A stretch of DNA of 42,326 nt, from positions 1 through 42,326 of the forward strand of contig WRJI01000012.1 in the NCBI GenBank assembly GCA_009778595.1, in the 5' to 3' direction. Below the pieces are notes generated by a model, which was not told the origin of the DNA, searched no databases, and saw only the letters and a list, made by a program, of their open reading frames with translations. The translations under genes and the position numbers were made by a program. This stretch comes from Peptococcaceae bacterium. GTDB lineage: Bacteria > Bacillota > Desulfitobacteriia > Desulfitobacteriales > Syntrophobotulaceae. This document shows positions 23,690 through 31,963 of this stretch, piece after piece. The stretch's first letter is position 1. Each line of letters starts with the position of its first letter.

Positions 23690-24931
23690 ATGGATCAGGA
23701 ATTTTATCGCGCCCGCGACAATATTAAGCTTATATTGGAAAACTTGCTGAACGACCAACCCTTTCCCGAGGACGCGGCCGCCTTCAACTATGGGGACGAC
23801 TGGCTTCCTCTCTATGTAAAATGCACGGAGATTTACGAATCTTTCGACGAAATGAAAGTATATGTTAACGCGCTCTCCAAAGGCGACATTAATATTGAGG
23901 CCCCAAAGCGCGAAAATCACATGGCCAGTAGCCTGAAACACTTTCAAGCTCAACTGCGCCATCTTATTTGGCAAGCTGAATGTATAGCCCGGGGAAAATA
24001 CAACCAAAAGCTTGATTTCATGGGATCTCTGTCAGAAGTCTTTAACAAAATGTCTGGACAGCTGAAAGATAGAGAAGAGCAATTGACCGCGCAACAACAG
24101 GGTATGACGAGGATCTTTGACAACCTTGATCCTATTCTTATTGTGGAAGCCAATGATTCCCGCACCGTCCTTTACGCGAACCAGATGGCGAAAGAACGAT
24201 TTCAGGTTCAAGAAGACATGAGCCTGGCCGAACAATCTATAATCACTTTTGATGAATTCTTTTGCCAGTCTGAGGAAAACAGACCTAATGAACTGACGGA
24301 CGCCGACAATCAATATTGGTATCTTGTGACCACGGCGCGGTTTCCTTGGTCCAACTATCAGGACTCGATATTATTTCATTGCGTGGATGTCACCAGCCAA
24401 AAACGCCATACCGATATGTTGGAACACGCGGCAAAAACCGATGAAATGACAGGCCTTTTCAATCGCCGGGCTTTCGAGATTTCTGCCTCAGACATCTGGG
24501 ATCTCTGCCGCAAATCAATGCGGCCTCTCTCCATTATTATGTTCGATATTGATTATTTCAAGAAGTGTAACGACACATATGGCCATCAACACGGCGACGC
24601 CTGTCTGATAAACTTTAGCGATGTCCTCAAAAAGGTGTTTAGCCGCTCCAGCGACATTGTCGCACGATACGGGGGCGAAGAATTCATCGTGGCTTTGCCA
24701 TTTACCTCCTGTGAGGATGCCCTGCTTATGGCGGAAAAATCGCGAAAGTTGCTTGAAAGTCTTCCGATAAACACACCTGACAACACCATTGACCATTTGA
24801 CTGTCAGCGGTGGCCTTGCCTGCCTCGTTCCTGCCGAACATGATACATTGGAAAAACTGGTATTCGCGGCTGATCAAGCCCTTTACAAGGCAAAACAGAG
24901 CGGGCGGAACCAGATTGTCGTTTCGCTTTAG
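23690..24931 (+). CDS. PAS-GGDEF diguanylate cyclase
   Basis: The enzyme makes the second messenger c-di-GMP from two GTP. The 413 aa have no membrane segment. Residues 1-135 are helical with HAMP-like ends (ALSKGDINIEAPKRENHMASSL and ECIARGKYNQKLDFMGSLSEVFNKM), 138-245 form a PAS-like sensor, and 250-413 a GGDEF domain with KTDEMTGLFNRRAF, FDIDYFKKCNDTYGHQHGD, active-site GGEEF at 328-332 and an inhibitory-site RSSD at 319-322, five residues before it. Both active and feedback sites are intact. High c-di-GMP usually represses motility, so a position beside flagellar genes is meaningful. An 89-bp repeat begins 4 bases after the stop. Confidence 0.92.
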   Translation: MDQEFYRARDNIKLILENLLNDQPFPEDAAAFNYGDDWLPLYVKCTEIYESFDEMKVYVNALSKGDINIEAPKRENHMASSLKHFQAQLRHLIWQAECIARGKYNQKLDFMGSLSEVFNKMSGQLKDREEQLTAQQQGMTRIFDNLDPILIVEANDSRTVLYANQMAKERFQVQEDMSLAEQSIITFDEFFCQSEENRPNELTDADNQYWYLVTTARFPWSNYQDSILFHCVDVTSQKRHTDMLEHAAKTDEMTGLFNRRAFEISASDIWDLCRKSMRPLSIIMFDIDYFKKCNDTYGHQHGDACLINFSDVLKKVFSRSSDIVARYGGEEFIVALPFTSCEDALLMAEKSRKLLESLPINTPDNTIDHLTVSGGLACLVPAEHDTLEKLVFAADQALYKAKQSGRNQIVVSL

Positions 24932-24935
24932 TCGC

Positions 24936-25024
24936 TTAGGTTGCAACAACATCAATAAAAAACAAGAAAATCCACATTCTGAATCCTGAATACTGAATAC
25001 TGGATACTTGCGGTCGAAGACCGC
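24936..25024 (+). repeat. Left 89-bp inverted repeat of the 15.6-kb block
   Basis: It runs from TTAGGTTGCAACAAC through an A-run, CACATTCTGAATCC, the heptads TGAATAC TGAATAC TGGATAC and the hairpin GCGGTC-GAA-GACCGC. The reverse complement of 40637-40724 is identical except for one A fewer in the A-run. The right edge of the repeat abuts the stop codon of the MFS gene. Confidence 0.95.
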
Positions 25025-25025
25025 A

Positions 25026-26477
25026 TTAGGATCCGTCTTTGTTCGCCCGTTTCATAAAGAAGGCCAAAACCAGCGCGATGAGAGCGATAAACACTGTGAT
25101 GAAGAACGAGAAATTGATACCTTTAAGCATGGCTTGCAGGCTTATTTGTTGTAGCAGTTGCGGCGTTATTTCCACGCCGTTCAACATGAAATCGGCGGTT
25201 ATTTCTTGAGCTGACGATGTGGCCCGGTTGGACATCATCGTGATAAGGATGGAAGAACCCATGGCGCCGGAGAGCTGTTGCAGGGTGCTGTTCATGGCTG
25301 TTCCGTGAGGATAGACCCGAGCCGGCAAATGGTTGAGACCGTTAGTCATAACCGGTGTCATAACCAAAGACATCCCCAACATGCGCAGGGCGTAGATGAG
25401 AATGAGCTCCGATTGGGATGTTTCCAAAGTAAGTTGGCTGAAAAGATAGCTGGTTACGACAATGACAGACAAACCGGTAACGGCAAGAATTCTGCCCCCG
25501 AACTTGTCGAACAGTTTACCGATGAACGGCGAAGACAGCGCCATAATGAGGGCCCCCGGCAGCAACAACAGCCCCGATTCCAAGGGGGAAATCCCCCGCA
25601 GAGTCTGCACATACATAGGTAAAAGCAACATGGCCGAGAACATCACGATTGATATCACAATTGAGACACACGCCGATAAGGTATACATGGGGTACCGGAA
25701 GATTCTCAGATTCAGCATGGGACGCTCTGATTTGAGTTGCCGGGGCGCAAAGAGGGCTAAGGCAATGATCCCGACTGCCAAGGCAATGACAACATGAGGG
25801 CTCCCCCAGCCTTTGCTGCCGGCACTGCTGAAACCATATAGAATGCCGCCAAAACCAAGGCTAGACAAAAGAACCGAGAAGACGTCCAGGGTTAGGTCAT
25901 TTTTGGGTTTTTTATCTTTCAGGACTATGAACCCGGCAATGAGTCCGGCTATGGCAATGGGTGTGATAAAATGAAACAACATTCGCCAATCATAATGCTG
26001 AATTATCCAACCCGATAAGGTGGGGCCGATGGCCGGCGCTCCCATCATGATCATGCCGAAATAACCCATGGCGGTACCGCGTTTTTCTGCCGGGTAGCTG
26101 ACCAGCATGACATTCATAAGCAAGGGCATCATAATAGATGAGCCGCCGGCTTGGAGCAGCCTCCCTGCTAACAAGATCGGAAAAGTGTGGGCAAACCCGG
26201 CGACGATGGCCCCGATTGAGAATACACTCATGGCTACCAGGAAGAGGTGCCGGGCAGAGAATTTTTGTATCGAGAACGCTGTTGTCGGTACGAGTATTCC
26301 CATCACAAGCATGTAACCTGTTGCCAGCCATTGAATCGTTGTGGCTTCGACATGAAGATCAGCCATCATTGACGGTAGGGCTATGTTGAGGAGTGTATTA
26401 TTTAACAAGGCGATGAAGGTGCCGATCATGAGGATAACAATTGTACTGTGGGGGCGTTGTGTTGCTTGTTCTGTCAT
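25026..26477 (-). CDS. DHA2-family (14-TM) multidrug/H+ antiporter
   Basis: This is a major facilitator with about 14 hydrophobic helices in 483 aa. Motif LLNNTLLNIALPSM lies in helix 1, followed by TTIQWLATGYMLVMGILVPTTAF, and RGTAMGYFGMIMMGAPAIGPTLSGWII is the antiporter motif C region in helix 5; this is the EmrB/QacA/Lde pattern for export of lipophilic compounds. The start at 26477 (MTEQATQRPHST) is preferred; an in-frame ATG 30 codons upstream would add a non-homologous tail. It is the last gene downstream of the catechol operon, separated by a GC-rich repeat of about 130 bases, and may export aromatic intermediates or solvents. Confidence 0.88.
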   Translation of the reverse strand: MTEQATQRPHSTIVILMIGTFIALLNNTLLNIALPSMMADLHVEATTIQWLATGYMLVMGILVPTTAFSIQKFSARHLFLVAMSVFSIGAIVAGFAHTFPILLAGRLLQAGGSSIMMPLLMNVMLVSYPAEKRGTAMGYFGMIMMGAPAIGPTLSGWIIQHYDWRMLFHFITPIAIAGLIAGFIVLKDKKPKNDLTLDVFSVLLSSLGFGGILYGFSSAGSKGWGSPHVVIALAVGIIALALFAPRQLKSERPMLNLRIFRYPMYTLSACVSIVISIVMFSAMLLLPMYVQTLRGISPLESGLLLLPGALIMALSSPFIGKLFDKFGGRILAVTGLSVIVVTSYLFSQLTLETSQSELILIYALRMLGMSLVMTPVMTNGLNHLPARVYPHGTAMNSTLQQLSGAMGSSILITMMSNRATSSAQEITADFMLNGVEITPQLLQQISLQAMLKGINFSFFITVFIALIALVLAFFMKRANKDGS

Positions 26478-26567
26478 GGTTTTCTTGGGGGCTCCTTCTT
26501 TATCTTCTTGAAAGCATTCTATACCTTTGACGGTAAAAAAGCAATGGGGATTGTTCATCACAGGCAA

Positions 26568-26698
26568 ACGGCCGGGCCGGGCCGGGCTCCGCGTGTCCGG
26601 GCCGGGAGGCCGGGCCGTGTGTCCGGGTCGGGAGGCCGGGCCGGGCCGCGTGTCCGGGCCGCGTGTCCGGGCCGTGTCTGGCCGCGGCCGAGCCGCGC
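26568..26698. repeat. GC-rich minisatellite-like tract
   Basis: About 130 bases consist almost only of C, G and a few T/A, built from repeated CGTGTCCGGGCC and GGGAGGCCGGGCC units. GC content is far above the flanks. Runs such as GGGCCGGGCCGGG could form G-quadruplex or strong hairpins. Open frames across it have extreme Arg/Pro/Gly composition and are not taken as genes. Confidence 0.8.
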
Positions 26699-26739
26699 AA
26701 AGGCCGAACCCGGTTATCGGATTCGGCCTTTGGTTTTTT
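26699..26739 (+). terminator. Strong intrinsic terminator facing the + strand
   Basis: A perfect 10-bp stem (AAAGGCCGAA at 26699-26708 with TTCGGCCTTT at 26722-26731) is followed by GGTTTTTT. The T-run lies on the + strand side, but the neighbouring genes on both sides are on the - strand, so it would end a + strand transcript that is not otherwise explained. Confidence 0.75.
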
Positions 26740-26753
26740 CGCGTGTCTGCTGA

Positions 26754-27680
26754 TCAGGTAACAATCTCTAAGAAACTGGGGATCATTTCGCCGGAATAAT
26801 AGAACAGACCACGGCCCAATTGGGCGGCGTCCCAGACTCTTTGAGGGCTGTCCGGATAAGCTGTGTATCCGCCGGCGTACACTTCGATGCGGTTGCCGGA
26901 GGGCTCCCAGAAATAGATCGACAGACCCCTGGTGATGGCGTGACGGGTGGGTCCGATGTCCAGTTTCAACCTGTTGATGGCAATCCAATCGGCGGCGTTG
27001 CCGATATCTTTCCAATCTTCTAAATAGAAACCAACATGGTGGATCTTGCCCGGTTGCGGATATTCCACAAACGCCAAGTCATGGGGTTTGTTGTTGCCGG
27101 TAATCCATGTCGCCAGCCTGCTGCCGTCAGCGTTGTTGCAGACTTCCGGGACATACATGCCAAAGACTTCTTTGCAGAAACGCTCGGCTTCGGCAATGTT
27201 TGGTCCGTAGAGCAAGAAGTGATCCAGCCGGACGGCTTTCATGCCCCGGGGCGGTGTCGTCCAGATATCCGGATTCTTCAGTTGCGGCGTCTTGGCGGCA
27301 ATCTGAACGTCGCAGTAGATGTCAAAGACATGACCTGTGCAGATGCGGAAACTGTAACGTTTGCCGAATCCGGGTTGGTCGGTGTTGGCCGGTTTCTCGG
27401 TGACATGATAACCGAACGCTTCCGTTCTCTCTCTCATCCATTCTAATGTTTGGACATCCGCCACTTTGAAAGCGACAAAATCCAAGCCGGCTTCATCCGC
27501 TTTGCGCAGGGTCAGGCTGTGATGGTCGAACTCGTCGTAGGTCTTCAGCATCACGCGACCATCGGATGTCCTACCGACTTCATCCAAACCCAGAACGTTC
27601 ACATAGAAATCCAAGGTTTTCTCCAAATCCAAAACGCGCAACTGTACCAAACCGGGTCTCAATGTTCCACAGAATCCCAT
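26754..27680 (-). CDS. Catechol 2,3-dioxygenase, XylE-like extradiol type I
   Basis: The enzyme opens catechols next to the diol with O2, giving 2-hydroxymuconic semialdehyde-type products. With the start at 27680 (AAAGGGG 7 bases before) it is 308 aa and aligns from memory with XylE of P. putida at a constant offset of one: iron ligands H154, H215 and E266, and active-site H200, H247 and Y256. LRPGLVQLRVLDLEKTLDFYV and DIGPTRHAITRGLSIYF are diagnostic. Two VOC (vicinal oxygen chelate) domains are present. It lies last in the six-gene operon, 22 bases after the ferredoxin gene that would keep its iron reduced. All catalytic residues are kept, so activity is likely if oxygen is available. Confidence 0.94.
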   Translation of the reverse strand: MGFCGTLRPGLVQLRVLDLEKTLDFYVNVLGLDEVGRTSDGRVMLKTYDEFDHHSLTLRKADEAGLDFVAFKVADVQTLEWMRERTEAFGYHVTEKPANTDQPGFGKRYSFRICTGHVFDIYCDVQIAAKTPQLKNPDIWTTPPRGMKAVRLDHFLLYGPNIAEAERFCKEVFGMYVPEVCNNADGSRLATWITGNNKPHDLAFVEYPQPGKIHHVGFYLEDWKDIGNAADWIAINRLKLDIGPTRHAITRGLSIYFWEPSGNRIEVYAGGYTAYPDSPQRVWDAAQLGRGLFYYSGEMIPSFLEIVT

Positions 27681-27702
27681 TTTCGTGTCCCCTTTCAAAA
27701 TA

Positions 27703-28008
27703 TTAAATGACTTTCAGAGTCAGGATATCACGTCTGGCATCGGATACCACCAAATCACTTCGAGGCTGGATACAACAGATCAACACAAAACCTGCCTTTT
27801 CTTCTTCTTCGCTCACGTGAGCACGGCTCATGGTTTTGACCTTTTCATAGTCTCCGGTGTCGATATGCATTCGGCATATTCCACATCCCCCGCCGCAGCA
27901 CCCGTGAGCGACAGGTCCGCACCTCGATCGGATCATGGCTGTCAGAACAAATTCGTCTGACTGGCAAGAGAAGCTTTTCCCTGTTTCCCGAACCGTAACA
28001 CGATACAC
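27703..28008 (-). CDS. XylT-like [2Fe-2S] ferredoxin (dioxygenase reactivation)
   Basis: The 101-aa plant-type ferredoxin has the compact cluster motif GCCGGGCGICRMHI near residue 36, a further cysteine pair in LICCIQP, and MSRAHVSEEE between them, which is typical of XylT/DmpQ. XylT reduces the inactive ferric form of catechol 2,3-dioxygenase and so rescues it during turnover. An additional R-x-x-C just ahead (SRCGPVAHGC) supplies the first ligand. Start is GTG at 28008; the AAAGGAGGTGATG ribosome site is rather far (12-15 bases). It lies directly before the dioxygenase gene. A 19-base tandem repeat occupies its leader. Confidence 0.9.
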   Translation of the reverse strand: MYRVTVRETGKSFSCQSDEFVLTAMIRSRCGPVAHGCCGGGCGICRMHIDTGDYEKVKTMSRAHVSEEEEKAGFVLICCIQPRSDLVVSDARRDILTLKVI

Positions 28009-28033
28009 ATTCAGCCGGCATCACCTCCTTTAC

Positions 28034-28069
28034 AGCCCATGCTAACCCATATAGCCCATGCTAACCCAT
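28034..28069 (-). repeat. 19-base tandem repeat in the ferredoxin leader
   Basis: AGCCCATGCTAACCCAT occurs at 28034-28050 and 28053-28069. It lies between the aldolase stop (28119) and the ferredoxin start. No pairing structure is obvious. Confidence 0.7.
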
Positions 28070-28118
28070 TCTTTCACACTTGCGGGCCTTCCCCGATTGT
28101 TTCATCCTCATGCCAAAG

Positions 28119-29144
28119 TCAGTCTGCCGATTGTTTCGTCAACTGATAAGCCACATCGATAATCATGTCTTCCTGACCTCCAACCATGCCGCGCCGCCCG
28201 AGCTCCACCAGGATGTCCCGAGGTTCCAGAGCGAATTTATCCGCCGCGTTATAAACATGAAGCAAGAAAGACGAATACACACCGGCATAACCGAGCATGA
28301 GGGATCCGCTGTCAACTATTTGCGGCCGCTGCATGAGGGGTTCCGCGACATCCTGGGCCAAATCCATAAGCCGGTAAAAGTCCACGCCGGTCCCGATCTC
28401 CCGGCGGTTCAGGACCCCCACCAGAACTTCCAGCTGAGTGTTCCCTGCACCGGCCCCCAGCCCCCGTAAGGTGCCGTCCAAATAGGTCGCTCCCGCTTCC
28501 ACAGCGACCATAGAGTTGGCCATGGCCAAAGCCAGGTTGTTGTGGGCGTGGAATCCTACCGGAATGTTAACCGCCGCCACGACGGCTTCGATCCGTTCTT
28601 TCACACCCTCCGGCATAAGATAACCGGCCGAGTCCGCCAAATTGATATAGTCTGCTCCGTAGCCTTCCATCTTCAAAGCTTCTTCAGCAATACGTTCGGG
28701 ACCTACCATGTGGGTCATCATCAAAAAACCCACCGCCATCATACCCAGTTCTTTTGCCGCCGCGATATGCTGGGCGCTGACATCGGCTTCCGTCACATGG
28801 GTCGCCACACGCACCACAGAAGCGCCGGCATCATGGGCTCTTTTCAAATCCTCAATCGTGCCCACGCCGGGTAACAGCAGTACGGCGACCTTGCTGTTTC
28901 GGGTCTGGGCAGCAGCTGTCCGAACCAGCTCGATCTCGTTGGTTGTTGAAAAACCGTAGGTGTAGCTGGATCCCCCCAGGCCGTCCCCATGGGCGATTTC
29001 AATAATGGGAACCCTTGCTTCTTCGAGTCCTTTGGCGAGTGCCGCCACTTGTTCAGGAATATAGGAATGGCGTACAGCGTGGCTGCCGTCCCGCATGGTT
29101 GTGTCGACCAAGGTCACTTGACGTTTATTGTTATCGATCCTCAC
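28119..29144 (-). CDS. 4-Hydroxy-2-oxovalerate aldolase (DmpG/XylK-like)
   Basis: The enzyme splits 4-hydroxy-2-oxovalerate into pyruvate and acetaldehyde and channels the acetaldehyde to the dehydrogenase encoded upstream. The 341-aa TIM-barrel protein has VTLVDTTMRDGSHAVRH with catalytic R18, D19 and H22, EIAHGDGLGGSSYTYG, the metal-binding FHAHNN, and the small C-terminal domain (MVGGQEDMIIDVA) that contacts the dehydrogenase. The start is GTG at 29144, with AAAGGGGGG upstream, and the gap to the dehydrogenase stop is 3 bases. Confidence 0.96.
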   Translation of the reverse strand: MRIDNNKRQVTLVDTTMRDGSHAVRHSYIPEQVAALAKGLEEARVPIIEIAHGDGLGGSSYTYGFSTTNEIELVRTAAAQTRNSKVAVLLLPGVGTIEDLKRAHDAGASVVRVATHVTEADVSAQHIAAAKELGMMAVGFLMMTHMVGPERIAEEALKMEGYGADYINLADSAGYLMPEGVKERIEAVVAAVNIPVGFHAHNNLALAMANSMVAVEAGATYLDGTLRGLGAGAGNTQLEVLVGVLNRREIGTGVDFYRLMDLAQDVAEPLMQRPQIVDSGSLMLGYAGVYSSFLLHVYNAADKFALEPRDILVELGRRGMVGGQEDMIIDVAYQLTKQSAD

Positions 29145-29147
29145 CTG

Positions 29148-30038
29148 TCACGCCCCCCCTTTTGTGGCCAGCATTTCCGCGGCGATTTGTTCCGCCGCAG
29201 CCACAGCAGCCGAATTAATAATATCTAAATTGCCTGAGAATTCCGGCAAGAAATCGCCTTGACCCTGTACCTGGACAATCGTGGTCACTTTGTCCCCCTC
29301 CATCATCGGCGGCACTCGCAACTGGTATCCCGGCACGTAGGTCTTGAGTTCCGCGACAATCTCGTCAATGGAGGCTTTGATCCGCTCCAATCCTACGGAA
29401 GGATCTTTGACCCGGACGATAATGGTGTTGGTCATCATCAAAGGCGGTTCCGCCGGATTCAGAATAATGATGGCTTTCCCTTTGTCTGCACCACCGACGC
29501 TTTCCAACCCTTTCGATGTGGTTTCTGTAAACTCGTCCATGTTCGCTCGGGTCCCGGGGCCGGCGCTCTTGGAAGAGATACAGGCGACAATCTCTGCGTA
29601 TGAGGCTCCCGCTACCCGGGAAACAGCGTAGACGATAGGTATCGTAGCTTGTCCGCCGCAAGTGACCATGTTAATATCCGGTTCCATTCGCAATTGATCC
29701 AGATTGACGCTGGGAACGCAATAGGGCCCCAGAGCTGCCGGGGTTAAGTCGACAGAAATAATACCGGCTTCTTTCAGCGCGGGACCGTTGAACTTCACAT
29801 GGGCCGCCGCACTGGTCGCATCAAAAGCGATACGGATATCTTTCTGTTGAGCAACGGCATCAACGCCATCGGTGGAAACCGGCACTCCCAGGGAAGCCGC
29901 TCGCCGAATCCCTTCCGATTCAACGATCCCTGCCATCATGCCCATTTCCAGATTCTTGCTCCGGAATACTTTGTACATCAGGTCGGTGCCAATGTTTCCC
30001 GGCCCGATAATCCCAACCTTTATTTTGTCAGTGCTCAT
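29148..30038 (-). CDS. Acylating acetaldehyde dehydrogenase (DmpF/MhpF-like)
   Basis: The enzyme converts acetaldehyde, CoA and NAD+ to acetyl-CoA. In 296 aa it shows the nucleotide-binding [18 protein letters not shown] at the N-terminus, catalytic C127 in [10 protein letters not shown], and [14 protein letters not shown] and [14 protein letters not shown] from the substrate domain. It forms a complex with the aldolase encoded next. The ATG overlaps the hydratase stop as ATGA, indicating coupled translation. Confidence 0.96.
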   Translation of the reverse strand: MSTDKIKVGIIGPGNIGTDLMYKVFRSKNLEMGMMAGIVESEGIRRAASLGVPVSTDGVDAVAQQKDIRIAFDATSAAAHVKFNGPALKEAGIISVDLTPAALGPYCVPSVNLDQLRMEPDINMVTCGGQATIPIVYAVSRVAGASYAEIVACISSKSAGPGTRANMDEFTETTSKGLESVGGADKGKAIIILNPAEPPLMMTNTIIVRVKDPSVGLERIKASIDEIVAELKTYVPGYQLRVPPMMEGDKVTTIVQVQGQGDFLPEFSGNLDIINSAAVAAAEQIAAEMLATKGGA

Positions 30039-30856
30039 ATAAAACGTGCCTCCACACAGCCAAAATGAGTAAACTCCGCCCGGAACATATCACCCTTTTG
30101 AGCCGCCGGCGCGGCGGAAAACGCTCCGGAAAGCACAGTTTCTCCCGCTTCCAGGGCCACACCATAACTCCAAAGCTTGTTTGCTAACCAAGCAACAGCC
30201 ACGAGAGGATCCCCCAACACCGCAGCACCGATCCCCTCACCCACGAGTTCCGGGTTTGTTCCCATTGGTGTTGTTCTTTTGTTAATCATGTTCTCAATCT
30301 TATAGAGCTTCATGGCGACGGTTTTCAGATCCACATCCTTCGGTGCGATACGGGTGGTTCCCAACACATAGCGGCCGGAAGAAGCGTTGTCCGCTACGGT
30401 ATCCGGCAACTTAATGCGCCAATCAGCGACTCGGCTGTCCACGATCTCAAAAGCCCCGACAACATAATCCGTAGCTTCCGCCACGTCTTCGGCCGTCACT
30501 TGGCCGCCTCGCAGTTGTTTTTTCAGGATAAAAGCCAGCTCCGCCTCAATCTTCGGCTGGATCAGCGCTTCGGCAGACACCCTGCCGTCTTCACAGTTCA
30601 TCGCATCAAAAAGATGCCCGTAGTCAGGTTCATCCACGCCCATCTGCTTCTGCATGGGCAGAGAAGTCAGACCGATTTTTTTGCCACTGATGCGGTGTCC
30701 CATTGTCAGCACACGCCCCACGTTCTCCATCTGCACAGCGTAAGCCATGTCCAGATCGAAAGCAGGATCCCTTTCGGTCATAGGAAGTATCGCTTTACGG
30801 CCGCGCTCCGCGTCAAATAGTTCTTGAGCAAACATCTCAACTTTATTTTTATCCAT
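30035..30856 (-). CDS. 2-Oxopent-4-enoate hydratase (XylJ/DmpE/MhpD family)
   Basis: The enzyme adds water to 2-hydroxypenta-2,4-dienoate, giving 4-hydroxy-2-oxovalerate. The 273 aa contain [29 protein letters not shown], the metal-binding IEAELAFIL (paired acidic residues), [11 protein letters not shown] and [16 protein letters not shown]. 4-Oxalocrotonate decarboxylases belong to the same family, but as the only member present and placed between the hydrolase and the aldolase/dehydrogenase pair it fits the hydratase step. The ribosome site AAGGGG stands before the ATG. Confidence 0.9.
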   Translation of the reverse strand: MDKNKVEMFAQELFDAERGRKAILPMTERDPAFDLDMAYAVQMENVGRVLTMGHRISGKKIGLTSLPMQKQMGVDEPDYGHLFDAMNCEDGRVSAEALIQPKIEAELAFILKKQLRGGQVTAEDVAEATDYVVGAFEIVDSRVADWRIKLPDTVADNASSGRYVLGTTRIAPKDVDLKTVAMKLYKIENMINKRTTPMGTNPELVGEGIGAAVLGDPLVAVAWLANKLWSYGVALEAGETVLSGAFSAAPAAQKGDMFRAEFTHFGCVEARFI

Positions 30857-30922
30857 GCTTCCCCTTCACTCTGCTTCAAGGTTTATTACCTGCGTATTGT
30901 CTATATCCTTTTCTTCGTAAAG

Positions 30923-31741
30923 TCAGTCAAAGAAGTTGAGTAGCAACTGACCGAATTCTGCTGTCCGCTCGATCTGGGTCCAATGACCGCAACGACCGAA
31001 CACATGGAGCTGGGCTTTGTCAATCAATTGCAGCAGTTGATATGAGTTTTCCAACGGAATAACCCGATCTTCCCTGCCGTGGATAATTAATGTCTCGTGA
31101 GGGATATTGCGGATATAGGCTTTGTTTCCGGCCATGTTTTCAACACCGTTTTGGCGTGGTTCCGGAAACATTGAAGAAAAACTTTCCTGGAAACCCGGTT
31201 GCATGCTGGATTCATAGCGAGTTTTGATCAATTCTTTGGAAACGAAGCTGTGGTCATAGGTGAAAATCTCCAGGAGTTCCTCCATATTGGCTTCGCTGGG
31301 TGTGTACCCCCACGCCCGATCCAAACCGTAAGTCAGCGGAAAACTCACGCCCATGCTCCCCATAAGCACCAGTTTGTTAATACGCTCCGGGTATTTGATC
31401 GCCAGGCAGAGAGCCAGAGCCCCGCCAAAAGAATTGCCCACAAGATTAGCTTTGTCGATTTTAAGAGCATCAAACAGGTCAATAGCCTGTTGAACCCAAT
31501 TGTTCATATTGTAAACCGCTCCCGGAACGCGTTCGGAATAGCCGAACCCAGCCATATCCGGGGCAATTACGCGATATTTGTCTTTCAAAAGCGGAAAGAG
31601 CTTGTTCCAATTGGCCCAAGCTGAAACGCCCGGCCCGCTGCCGTGCAGCAGCACCAAAGGAAAACCTTGGCCGATATCATGATAGTTGGTTTGAATAGAA
31701 CCGGTCTGAATGCTGTTCGCGATTTCCGGTCGATCACTCAT
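30923..31741 (-). CDS. Meta-cleavage product hydrolase (XylF/TodF-like alpha/beta hydrolase)
   Basis: The enzyme hydrolyses the ring-fission product of (alkyl)catechols to 2-hydroxypentadienoate and a carboxylic acid. With the start at 31741 the protein is 272 aa with the complete triad S104 (GNSFGG), D225 (GREDRVIP) and H253 (GHWTQIE), and the family's oxyanion motif LLHGSGPGVSAWANW. It is the first gene of the operon behind a good promoter. The dehydrogenase, tautomerase and decarboxylase of the alternative branch are absent, so ring-fission ketones (from alkylated or aryl catechols) or the semialdehyde would be handled by this hydrolase only. Confidence 0.92.
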   Translation of the reverse strand: MSDRPEIANSIQTGSIQTNYHDIGQGFPLVLLHGSGPGVSAWANWNKLFPLLKDKYRVIAPDMAGFGYSERVPGAVYNMNNWVQQAIDLFDALKIDKANLVGNSFGGALALCLAIKYPERINKLVLMGSMGVSFPLTYGLDRAWGYTPSEANMEELLEIFTYDHSFVSKELIKTRYESSMQPGFQESFSSMFPEPRQNGVENMAGNKAYIRNIPHETLIIHGREDRVIPLENSYQLLQLIDKAQLHVFGRCGHWTQIERTAEFGQLLLNFFD

Positions 31742-31846
31742 AGAATATACCCCCACTTCTCATTTTTGTCTCCGATCCGCCGCATCTTATGGGCCGTTTT
31801 GTTTGAAGTTTCGACAAAATACGGACATTATCGAACCGACTCTTCA

Positions 31847-31875
31847 ATCATAACAAGAAGCTCCAAGTTTTTCAA
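31847..31875 (-). promoter_or_regulatory. Sigma-A-type promoter of the meta-cleavage operon
   Basis: On the - strand TTGAAA and TATGAT are separated by 17 bases, about 105 bases before the hydrolase start. Downstream, TTCGA and TCGAA (16 bases apart, 31808-31834 region) form an inverted repeat that could be an operator. No dedicated regulator gene is seen nearby. Confidence 0.55.
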
Positions 31876-31940
31876 ACTTATTGTCCCGCATTTGGGAACA
31901 TCTCTTTCCCTGTCAGGAGCCCCAAAGCAGCAAAGCCCCC

Positions 31941-31963
31941 CTTGCGGTCGAAGACCGCGTTAG
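31941..31963 (+). repeat. Hairpin part of the dispersed repeat at the khtU 3' end
   Basis: CTTGCGGTCGAAGACCGC is identical to the end of the 88/89-bp repeats, followed by GTTAG, whose TTA is the reverse complement of the khtU stop codon. Only the hairpin end of the element is present; the heptads are lacking. Confidence 0.8.

Noticed and set aside
24936-25024. CRISPR-like or terminator interpretation of the heptad/hairpin elements
   Set aside because: Heptads are contiguous without spacers, so not a CRISPR array. The hairpin has no T-run on either strand, so it is not a normal intrinsic terminator.
26500-27015. Open frame of 171 codons on the - strand across the GC-rich tract
   Set aside because: It overlaps the dioxygenase gene in another frame, has extreme Arg/Pro/His composition from the repeat, and no ribosome site.
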